This document shows, one piece after another, positions 42,557 to 54,500 of a DNA stretch of 64,000 nucleotides. The notes below the pieces were generated by a model. That model was given only the letters and a program-made list of their open reading frames with translations, made no database searches and was not told the origin of the DNA. Each line of letters begins with the position of its first letter. Positions within the stretch are counted from its first letter, which is position 1. A program made the position numbers and the translations under genes. This DNA comes from Ixodes scapularis (lineage: Eukaryota > Arthropoda > Arachnida > Ixodida > Ixodidae): positions 30,114,080 to 30,178,079 of the forward strand of contig NW_024609884.1 in NCBI RefSeq assembly GCF_016920785.2. Reading direction: 5' to 3'.

Positions 42557-45500
42557 CTGGAAGAGAAAAGATAAGCTATTGAAGAACTGCACTTGCCACA
42601 GGTCTTGAAACAGATTTCATCTGAGGGCAGGCATGTACCCAGGATTTTCTTTTTAGGGGGGGGGGGGGGGGGGGGGGGGCAAGTTGCTTTGTGAGGCAGA
42701 GGGGGGAAAGGAGGCCCCACCAAAATGAAAGATTTCAGGGGGGGGGGCCCCATGGGCTCCCCCTGGATACGTGCCTGTCTGAGGGTGCACAAGATTGATG
42801 AAGCTGTGGCCGAGAATCTTACGCTGCATACTTAAAGCCTCGCTGACATGCAGCCGGAAATGAGAAAACTGGCCGTCATTTACTCCTTTCCAGTGCAGAA
42901 AAGAGGAATGCCCTCCTCTTTTTTGAAGGAATCGCTCCATTTACCAATAAGCTGACAGAGCGATGGAAGCTACATACTTGTTGGAGCAGCCAACCGTCGG
43001 CCTTGCAACATATGATCACACTTTCTGCACTACTATCACACAGAGAGCTGGGTCGGTTGATAAAAGGCAGGCAAATGCGAAGCGCAAGTTCATCTGCTTC
43101 TCAGGCAGGGGTTGCGGTGACGTCAGAACGCCGAGCTCCGATTGGCTCCGATTCGGATGATAGTGGGTAGACCTCAAGGCAGCTAACATTGAGGTCTACC
43201 CAGTATTTTTCCTATCAAAGCCAATCAGAACTTGGCGTTCTGATGTCACTGCAACCCCTTCACAAGAGGCAGACAAACTTGCGCTCTGCATTGATTAGGT
43301 CCAGCTAGAATTGAGCTTCCACCGCCCGGTCAGCTTAGCAGAGAATAGAGCATGGCTCCCAGATCTGCTCATTTTGGGCACCAAGGAAGAGCACGAGGAG
43401 GAATGAAGAGACTGGGAAAGTTTTTTTTTACCAAGCTGTAAATTGTTTTGTGGGTCAGCCTTTAAAACAAAATGTGCAGAAAGACAGAAGGCCAGTGCTA
43501 AGTGCCAACACAGGACAAGCACTGACTCGTTTTAATTCCCTCAACATAGGAAGAAAATGTCTGCAGGGCAATGCAGAGGCGTGCACACACACTAGTGTTT
43601 GTCCCAAGTTGATGCTACAAAATGCATCACTTTGGGAAGAATCTGCGACCCCAACAATATTGACTTGGTTGCTGACCTGAGCTTGGGTGCAGGCACAAGA
43701 GGACTCGTCGCGTGGCTGAGGCACATGCTCCATGGTCTGATGAATGTCGACCTTCCTGATGAGCCTAAGAGAGTACTCCTGCAACAGCTGGGCATAGTAG
43801 CACAGGACATGGTGCGGCAGCAAGTAATCCAAAACAAACTGCTGAGCCGACCTCACAATGCGCTGCGCACGCTCGTCGTTTTTGCGAGCCCAGTCGAGCT
43901 TCTGCACCAGGTCACTCAAATCTCTCCGAAATGGCACGTAGTGCTCCATGGCCACAAGGCGTGGGTAGAAGTGCTCGTAGTACTCGGAGTCCTGCTTGAG
44001 GACGAGACCAGAACCGGCCAGCAGGTAGGGCAAACGGTATGCTGCCACCGTGCCGTCCACATTGATTTGGTACTTGTGCTGAGGAAAAGAAAGCAGCAAA
44101 ACTCATGAGTGAGCAGAAATGTGGAAGGCAATCACCAATGGGCAAATGTCAGAGTAACATATTCAGCGAAGCCGGCGTGCACCATGAGAAAGGGCGACCA
44201 AATAAACGAGTCAACAGACATTCATACTCATCGTCACCTCAAGAAAAAAAGCAAGTTTTGAACATACCATAAAATTCTGTAAGAATGCCCACCCAAATGA
44301 AGAGATAAATGGTGAAAAAGATGGGGTGTGCTATCTGTGGGGATGCGACAGCAAAACTTCATCAAACATGAATGATAAACACCAGGCACCCGCTACAAAC
44401 CACGTGACGCTGGAACTGATACTGCAGATCGTGGACACGGTAAATTCGCATTTCACGATGAGGCAAACCCGCAGGAATCCACTACGAACTCCTGTGTCAT
44501 GGGAAAGGTTATTGTATGTTGCGGATGCCACAGATTCGCATTTCACAGTGCGAAGGGCCCGCGGAAACTCGTCGAGAACTTGCATCTCATGGGAACGGAT
44601 ACCGCAGATCGCGGATGCAGCAGACTCGAGTCTTATGGTGAAATAAACACACGGGAGCCCGCTACAAACTTGCCTGTCACGGGAACGGACATTGCACATG
44701 CAGATCACGGGAATGAATATCGCGGACGCAGCAGATTCGCATTTCAAAATGCAATATACACACAGGAAGTCGCGTGTTATGGGAGCCGTTATCGCACGCG
44801 CAGATCACGGACAAAAACGCGGGAACCCGATATGAATTCACTTGTCAGATGTACCAGTACCGCAGATCATGCGGTTGATGTGATTCTTGTCGGATATCGC
44901 GTGACGTCGGCGGGTGGGCGATTTTTCGGAATTTTTATGCTACGGATATTTAGCCATAAAAACGGGATGGGCGATCTCTCGGGGGAGGGCATCCTTATGG
45001 AATTTTACGGTAGTTCATACGCTGCCTTAAGTGGTTCTTACAAGATTCAGTTGCCAGAGAAGGAAATGATACCTTGTGCATTTAAATGTGTAGATTTCGA
45101 TAAATTAACAAATAACTGATCTTAAATGCACACACGTATGTGCTCACATACTTGTATGCTATGCACTTTTTTTGTATGTGCCACATAAATGGGGAATTCA
45201 GTAACACTTTGCAAGGAGCCACACTTTTTGCACTACAGTTATTGAGGCAAATACGAGTACAGGAGGCGATATTGCCAAGGTTATTTGTGGCACATTAGGA
45301 CGATAGACACCTTTCAAACAGCACAAAAATCTGACAGAGTGTCAGCAGAGTCATTTCCAATGCACTGTGGTGCATCTTCTTGCAGTGTCAATGCGCTTCC
45401 ATGCAGCCATCTTTCTTTCTGAAGAAGCCGACTCATGAAAGCGAAAGCAAGCAGAAATATATTTTCTGCGTTAATAAAATAGGCAGTGGTACATTATTGT

Positions 45501-48500
45501 TCTCTTTTAATGAAAGAAAGGCTCTGAGGCTTCTTAAGTGGTCCATGAACCACTTGTGTAATCATGTTGCATTTCTGATAATGTGGGTAGAAGGCTTCAA
45601 GCTAAAACAATGGGTCAGAAGAAACAAAATAAGTTACACTGTTGCAGGTTAAGAAAAGCAGGACAAGGCCACTTTAGCCAGCAAATGCTGGAGAAGAGGA
45701 GAGTGGGCTTGCCTCCTCTCCAGCATTCGCTCACTAAAGTGGAAAGAGTGAAGGGCTTTGGGGGAGGAGCTTGGTCCTGCAGCATCAATAAGACTTCACT
45801 GGTGAGTGCAGATGCATGTCGCAACTGAGAGCACTTTCAAGCTTGAATACAAGTAGCATGTTCTTGGAAGGTTGTGTGTGTGCTATGTAGCAAGCCATGC
45901 AGCTCACCCTGAAGAAGTCGAAGAAAGAGATATGGCTGGCCTGAGGTCCATATTCTTCCATCTTGTCACGGAAAAAGAAGAAGTTTGTGAGCGAAGCGTT
46001 CAGCAGGTCAGGGTAGCGGCGCGACAGCGCAACCAGGTCCAGACGCTCCTGGCGGCTGTCCCTGCCCCTCCAGAACCCAGATGGTTCCTTGTCCTTCCAG
46101 GCTGGACCACCATGACCTTGCACTGATAGCATGTCCAGCGTCACCCTGCACTTGCAGGCCCACAAAAAAAATATTCCTCAATTTCAACAAAACAGACCCT
46201 GACTACCTACCGCGAGATACTAGGCAAGTACCAACCGCAATTTGGAAACTAATTATTAAGAATAAAATCTTTTGTGCACATACTTTGGAAGATTTAAAAA
46301 AAAAAAAAAAAATAGAAGGAGCATGTTTGCATGTTTATGAACATGCCGTAAAATCCCGAAAGGGCGGCCTCCCCCGAGAGATCTCCCATCCTGTTTTTTT
46401 GGTTAAATATCTGAAACATAAAAATTCCAAAACCATTGCCCACCCCCCAATCCCCGTTGGACATCATGCAATGTCCGACAGGAATAACATCAACCGTGCG
46501 ATCAGCGGTACTGGAACGTGGCAAGCGGGTTTGCAGCGAGTTCCCGCGTCTTTTTCCATGATTTTCACGCACAATATCGGTTCCTGTGACATGCGAGTTC
46601 GTAGCAAGTTCCTGCGCTTTTTTGTCCGCGATCTGCGCGCACGATATCGGTTCCTATGGCATGCAAGTTTAGCTGGTTTCTGCGAGTTTATAGCACCGTG
46701 AAACACAAATCTGCTGCATCCGCAGTCTGCGGTATCCTTTCCCAAGACGTTTCGTACCTTGAGGAATATGGTCACCCTAGGAAAGAAGGAAGGAACCGAA
46801 ATAGCATGGATAGCAAAAGGGGGGAACGGAAGGACCCTAATGAACTGGTGAAGGAGACAGAGGGAGGTTGAGGCTGAGGTTCCGATGGAAGAAATGCAAG
46901 GTCAGCCTCGGATAGGGCTAGTGAGGGGGAACCGACATTTGTAGGGCTGTGGCGCATTTTGAAGTACTTCAAAATTTCCTGTCCATACCTTGACCTCTGC
47001 AAAGCTAGTACTGATGTGGCCTCAAAGTTGGGGGTACACCAGTCTTGGGCAGTAACTAATTACTAGTGACGTGTTACCGGTAACTAGTTACTTTTTCTCG
47101 GCAACTTTTACCTATAACGCGTTACTCTTTAAAACTGGCAACTTGTAACTTTAACACTGCTACTTTTTTATTGGGTAACTGTAACTGTTTAGGCCGTTAC
47201 AGTTACTTTTTTTTATTATATAAATTAGAACCTACTGCTGCGGACATGGTGAAATTCCCATCTTGAAGTATTTTTCTCGAAACTGCTTGTTGACAAAAAA
47301 AACAAACAAAAAGCGTGGCCACGCATTAAACAAACAAAGAATTGCCTGGTTTAGCTTACAATCAACGAGGCAACATGAAACCGGGAGATAAAGCAAGGGG
47401 CGCCCGCGGTGATAGGGGTGCAATGTGCGTTTCACCGACTTTGGCTCACTCTTTTCTTGTGGGGACCATCTGCGGGTATCGGTGGTCGTGCAAAATGTCT
47501 CGAGTATTCCGTCTGGGCTGTTTCCGAACCCCCTCCCCTACCCCCTACCACCCTCTCCCTCCCCTTTGTTGTATATGCCTGTGCTGTCATTTTTACACTC
47601 AGGCGCTCGCCGTTTCCTCTTCCCTATTAGTTTTCAAGGAAACCGTCCCCATATTGTGCAGAAAGTCGGCGCTTGTTTAACTTATTCATTCTCTTTGGAG
47701 CCGCTCGAGTAAACACGAAGGCAAGGTTCAAGTGTAATTGTCTTTTTCGTCGATAGCCTCAAGAAACACCTCAACGCAAGGACACTTTGTTGGGGAGTCT
47801 ATGCAGTGCTACAATTGAAGCGATTTCCCTTAAAACACGTGTCTTAAGTGAGAGAAAGGGCTGTTTTTTGATGCATGCATACTGGTCTTCCACAGTTGGC
47901 ATTTCGGACACAGATGCTGCGGTGGTCGTCATACACTCGTAGAGCGCCAGAAGGCCTCACTTTGTCTCCTTTCCCCGTATATTCTTTCGACGCTGCTTGA
48001 CCTGCTATCTTTAGGTCTGCTTCCGAGTATATCCCATAAGGTAATTATGTGAACATCTGTGTCCTCATTGGTTTCGGAGTAAAAAATGAACAAGAACGGT
48101 CACTGATGCGTGCCGATGGCAATTTTGAAAAACAGTTGATTCGAAGTTATAACAATTATTGCAAAAAAATTATGCACATCAAAATGCTGAAACGGCGAAG
48201 GAAGCAAAAAAGAAACACCCTTCGGGTTTAAATTTTTCCAATTCCTCAGTTTACCTTTCCTCCCACTATAGTGTAACAAGTAAAACAATACTGTTTTAGT
48301 TTGTGATTTATTGTGTACAATTTTCGTACTGTAACGACAGTAACGGCGTTACTGCTTTTGCAGTAACTGGAACTGTAACACGTTACATTTTGAAGCCGGT
48401 GACTGTAACTGAGTTACTTTTCCCCCTAGGTAACTGTAACACTTTTTACTGGTAACGTGCCCATGACTGGGGTACACGATGCACAAGTTGCGACGTGTTC

Positions 48501-51500
48501 GGCAATAGGGTGATAGCTCGGGACAGAGGGATCAAGGGCAGCATTTTTTACCTCATTGGCATGCTCTCGAACTGTCGTTGACACATCGGCCAGACTGGCC
48601 AATGTATTAAGAGCTGCAGCTGAGGGGGATGGAGTGAATGCACTGTTTTTTGCATAGGAGATAAACTGTGGCGGCTGCAGGCTCTCTAAGCTGAAGAGGT
48701 TCAACAGATCCACTTGAGCGACGCCGATTAAAGGTTCTAATGAACGAACCACGAGCTGGCACACGGCTCTGTGGATGTTGAGCGGCGTAAATCGACGAGG
48801 CTAAGGTGACATTTCCTTGTGCATTGACGTAATTGTGCATTGACGTAAGCAAGAACCATATTTACCTTTTCTTCAGTTAAAATGCTTGCTGGGAGGCCAT
48901 CGTACACCACGCAATGCGGTTTGCAGGCTGATTTTTTACTAACAGCCATTAGCATACGGCCAGAAGTTTTTTTTTTTTTTTCTTTTTACTTTGCTCTTTT
49001 ATTTGAAGGTCAGGGACATGCCTCATGAGTGTGAAAATTATCCGTGAAAACAAGGAGTGCCAGTTATCACAATAAAAGATACAGATGATAAGTATCAATT
49101 CCGGACCTACCAGAACCACGCAATGATTTTGAATTTTAGATTGGCTCGCGGGGAGCAGGCCATGAGCCGATTTGGGATTGGTTCAAAGCTTTTGGTCACG
49201 TGTTGACAGCAATGTACGTGTTGCAACACGTCACGCTCTGACGCCTTTTCCGGGGTGCAACTATCTCCGCCCTTTGCGCGCTTTTTCCGGGTTAATTTCG
49301 GTTTCCCTCTGCCCCGATAGAACTATACAATAACAGAAAAAGAGTGCCTGGCCGTCGTTTGGGGCATAACAAATTTTGACCATACTTATATGGACGCCAT
49401 TTCACAATCGTCACTGACCATCATGCTTTTTGTTATCTCTCTTCACTGAAGAACGTAACGGGACGACTCGGTCGATGGATACTGGCATTACAGGAACACA
49501 CCTTCACAGTCGCTTACAAATCTGGTAGGAAGCATACGGATGCAGACGGACCCTCACGCTGTCCTGTCGAGGGTCCAGACAAACGCCTAGATCATATAGA
49601 TGACGCTTTTGACTCAGCTTCAATTCATACAACCTCATTCTCAACCGAACAATAGAAAGATCCTTGGATTAGGGGCATTGTTCGGTAATTAGAATGACCA
49701 ACCGATCTCTCAAACAAGGCACTAACAGTGGTGGTCCAGCCATTTTAGGTTTTGGAGCAATTTTTGGAGCAAGAAAAGCCCAATTTTGGAGCAATTCGTA
49801 TCACATAAACTCCCCTTTTGGAGCAGGGAAAAGCTTGTTTTGGAGCACCTTGGTATCAGGAAAACTAAACATTTTGGAGCAGCATGAACATAGAACAGTT
49901 CTGTGCCATGTCTTTATTATTATATATATATTACGGCTGCCGAAAGTCCGAAACTATAGCGATTTATTAAACATGTTTGTAAGCTCTATTCTGAGTTCGC
50001 ACGCAGTGCGACAGTATGACAACCAAGGGGTGACCAATCGTTTACGGCATTTGACATGAAAAGGAACATGCAACAATTCGCAACAAGGAAATCAAGCAAC
50101 GACCACGCGATCGAAAAGAGTACCACATTCGGTATTGATGCCGCTGGTCTGCTGGTGAACGAGCGTCCGAGCAAATTTCTACTATGGGGTTTGTAACTTA
50201 AAACGCGCATGCAGAAAAAAAAAAACTACTCACGTTGGCTCCGCTTTAAGAGGACTTAGTAGTGGCGATGCAGAAATGAACAGCCACAACGCCGCATATC
50301 AAAACGGTCACAACAAAACAATAATGCGCAATAATGCCACTGAGCCGGAAACCTGAATTGGATTGTGATGGCTATGGTAACGGCTCTACCCGTTATATCA
50401 GGCGGCAGCTTGCACCTGCTTGCACCACCTAGAGCACTATATAGCTCTATAGTGCTCTAGCACCACCTAGCCTAGAAAATAAAACTCCCCCGGGTTGCCA
50501 GCCGAAAACGCCATTCTTCCAAAAAAAGGATTCGTTCACGGACCGACTAGCCCTGTTTGGCGCAGTTTGGCACGGTTTGGAGCAGTTTAGCGCAATTTGT
50601 GTCTTTAGGCGCAGCAAGGCGCAGGTAAAGGAGAATTTATCAAAATGGCGCAATTGGCGCAGCTGGACCACCCCTGCACTAAGAAAACCAATGCAGTACT
50701 TTTCATTGTGTGATGGAATCCTTTATCGCCACAACTTTTCTCCAGATGGCAATCGATGGCTTCTCGTAGTTCCTACGCACCTGCGGCCTGGCCTTCTTCA
50801 CACTTTCTACGACGACCCTATGGCTGACCATATGGGATTTGCAGAAACATATTCACGTATCAAACATTGTTATTTTTGGCCGAAACTTTGACACTGTCTT
50901 TAGATATGTACAATCATGTCTCTAATGGCAGCAATGCAAGCGCCCCACAGGATTACGCCAACCCTTAGTTTGCCCAGGCTGTCTGTTTGAACACGTTGAC
51001 ATTGACCTCTTTGGACACAAACCATTCCCACTCTCTTCTTAAGGAAATCGTTGCATAGTCACCGCGGTCGACTACTTTACCAGGTACGCTGAAACAGCTG
51101 CACTCCCAAATGCATCTGCTGAAGCTGTTGCCAGTTTTTTTTATTGCGAACATCCTGCTACGTCACAGTGCACCAAGTGACAGAGGCCGTCAGTTCTTTT
51201 TCCGAACCGTAGGGGCAACCTTAAAGGCTTGCAACGTCGTACATCACACCACCTCTTCCTACCGAACGCTTTCATAGAACCCTCGCAGATATGACGACGA
51301 TGTATGTCGCTTCTGATCATAACAACTATGAAACTATTTTGCCCTTCGTCACATTTGCGTACAATACCGAACAGCAAGATACCACTGGTTTCTCTCCCTA
51401 CTTCATGGACAAGAAGCACCGTGCAACATGGACACTATCTTCCCTTATACAGCGAGTGATCAGAACGACCTTTTCATGCAGCTGACGTGCCGAGGAGTGT

Positions 51501-54500
51501 CGCCAACTGGCTCAACTTCAAACTGCTCAGCAGCAGCATACCGCGAAAACTCGCCATGATTTGTGGCATAGAGCCGCAACTTACGCGCCAGGAGACCTCG
51601 CCATGGTGTGGACAATCAAGCGACAAGGCTTAGCAGACAAGTTCCTGCGCAAGTATGTCAGGCCATATCGCGTCATCAAACAAACGACACCAGTCACATG
51701 CCATGCCGAACCACCCTCACCGCCATCCGATGCCCGCTTCCGAGATGATGACATTATTCATGGTGGAAAATACGCCTAAAAAACACGGACAAAGAAAGAA
51801 GCACACAGGACGAGGTGAGGTCTACGCCTCGTCCTGTGTGCTTCTTTCTTTGTCTGTGTTTTTTAGGCATATTTTCCACCATGCATAAGTGCCAACTAGC
51901 CCAACTCGCAGTTTTAATGACATTACTCATGTAAATCGACTAAAGAAATACGTTCAGCCCCAGCCAACCCTTCTCGAGCACCATCTCCGAGGTGCTCCTT
52001 ACCGTACAACTCCAATCACCAATACCGCCTTCTTGCCTACGAACACCCCTGCTGCGTCCCCACATCACATGGATGCCACCCCCGCAAACACCACCCACAA
52101 CCCCTTCTCCCCCCCCGCCCAGGGGTAATTGTGACGTGTATACTTGATGATGTCCCCTTCATTGTCTTTCAGCGTGGTGGCCGAGGAGCACAAGGCCCAC
52201 GTGCACTTGAACTGGATGCGCGGGCAGAGGCGCGCTCAATGTTTTGAAGTACGGACATAAAAACAGTCGGCGGCCCTTGGTCTTCGTCCTATATAAATAT
52301 ATAAATTTTTATTTATATATCTTGCCTTTTTGCGCCCACACTTTCTTTTCACTTTTTGCGTCTGCACCTTCTTTTCTCATTTTTTTTTTTTAAAGCAGAG
52401 GGCGAAAAGAGCGAGCAAATACAACATAGTGTAGTGAACAAGTGTTTGAGATAGAAACGTGTGCAACTTTTGACCAATAAGAAGTATTAAGATGTTTTTG
52501 AGTTCTTGTTATTGTGTTGATGGAGAGGGATCGGTGGCGGAGTCGTCTAGCGCACACCAGCTTGGAGCACGTGGAGCGAAAGCACGCGCTGCATAAGATC
52601 CTGGGCTCAATCCCCACCCCTGCCTGTTTCGATCTGGATGAGCATTGTACCGGCATATGGTCATGTATCATTACTGCGTGGTGCACATTAAAGACCCCAG
52701 GCTAGCGGTTGTACTGCACTGGCTAAATTGCTCATCTACAGCTGAGAGACAAATCGCTCGTTGAAGGCATACTAACTTCAAGACGGTATTAACGTACCCA
52801 CAACCAATGTTGTCCCGCTGTGGGATATCTGGGACTACTTTAAACCGTTTATTATAAAACGGCCGTCTAGCATTCCAATAAAAAAAATTATTAGAGAAAC
52901 AAAAAAAAAAACCAAAAAAAGAAACAGCTTTTAGGAATGTGTAATTGGTAACCATTGGAGTCACTAGGGTCAGAAGCACGCACCCAAAAAGGTAGAGCTC
53001 CGCGAACCCCCCCCCCTCCGCCCATCGCGTGGCCTGCCACGAGACATTCCCTCTAAAACCATAAAAAACCAATATCAACAGGAAACGATAACCGTAATCG
53101 TAATGTTACATTTTTTGGTTTGAGTCTCTGACCACAGTGCAGAGGGGGAAACCCAGGGATACCGCTTCGAGATAACAGAACACAATCAGAAAATTTCTCC
53201 CCTGCATTCACCTGGGTGAAGTCAAGTACGTGAAAGAAAGAGAAACTGCTATACTTCGTTTCAGCTTCCGTCCGAGCGCAGCCAAAGCTAAGTGTGGCCG
53301 GAGCCAATCACACGCCGGCATTAGGTCACGCGATCTCGCCTGCACTTTTGTATCACTCCGCTGCGCCGCCGGTCGGCCACGCCGCCCGCGCTAACCGAGT
53401 ATTTCGTCTGCTACGGGTGTATCAAAGATATCGTCTGCTACAGGTTTAAAAAGTGCCCTTTCACGTTCTGAAACGTAGTCACAGGGGATGTCAGTACGTA
53501 GGCTGGCCGCTGGCATCTGTGTCCGAGCTTTCCACCTGTTCGGCTTAGTTTTGAGTTGTAAGTACACGTTGCAAGGTTCCCGATGACCCGGCCATTGATG
53601 TTTCCTTGTATTGTTTGGATATACCAGAGCTCGAGGCGCAGTCCTTTCCACCAGCTTCTTGGCGTTCAATGTGATCGGCAGGTAAAGGGCTGCCCTGATT
53701 TCGCCGCGTATCTGAATTGTAGTGGCCCGGACGCTTTGCTTTTTTACAACGCATTCGCGGTACGACGCGGCCGGAGTCTTCTGCCGAATTCGAAAGTAGA
53801 CATTCATCACGACTTCTCGCGCCTGACGCCCGAATGTGCCTTTGCGAAAGGGCGTTTTGAAGCGACTCGGTGAGGGAAGCAGCGAAGCACATGATTCGGC
53901 GATTACGAGAACGAAATCGCACAGAAAAACCGAACGCTGCAGCCGTGTTGCCAGCGGATATACATGTTTTCACTGAACCACATGCATTTACATATATTAA
54001 TAGAAACGTAAACTTCAAAGATCTGATTCCTTTAGTTGCAAATCATTCCCAGCACTACACATCTGGAACATTGTGCAGTTTTTACGCACAAAACAGTTAT
54101 TTTAAACGAAATTACTTTTGTGAACTACTTTGTGATGCGTAGGAATGCTCTTCTCGAAGTTGCGAACCGTCCCTCAGCCTTTGGCTGCGCTCGGACGGAA
54201 GCTGAAACGAAGTATAGTGTTTAATCGAAGATTTCTTAACAGGCATTGTGAGTGCCCGTGCAATATCTGAGAGGGAGCAAAGGAACATACCTGCCCATCA
54301 TCTCGAGAGACGACTCGGTAAGGTCGTAGGTGGGCATGACAATGTCCCTGGTGCTGTTGGAGCCACACCAGGAGAAAAAGGGCACCGGCTTCCCCCAGTA
54401 GTCCTTGCGTTCCAGGGGCCAGTCACCCAAATTCACCAGCATTTCCACGTCTGGGAGGACAACCTGCAAAGACCTTTCATCTCAGAGGCCACAACCACTA

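Larger units (their letters stand above)
49290..52130 (+). mobile_element. Ty3/gypsy pol relic
   Basis: Broken pol fragments in order. RNase H (KECLAVVWG, then frame-shifted HFTIVTDHHA, LGRWILALQEHTFTVAYKSG) at 49300-49670. Integrase zinc-binding region (DPMADHMGFAETYSRIKHCY) at about 50700-50890. Integrase core (IVTAVDYFTRYAETAALPN) at about 51050-51135. C-terminal region (LADKFLRKYVRPYRVIKQTT) at 51600-51760 and a tail to 52130. Many stops and frameshifts. It is interrupted by a hAT-type element and a foldback. LTRs are not defined. It lies in POGLUT intron 5. Confidence 0.8.

Noticed and set aside
43455..43676. Read-through C terminus of POGLUT2/3-like exon 7
   Set aside because: The 74 extra residues are not family-like and lack an ER signal. 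A donor and a matching HDEL exon explain the end better.
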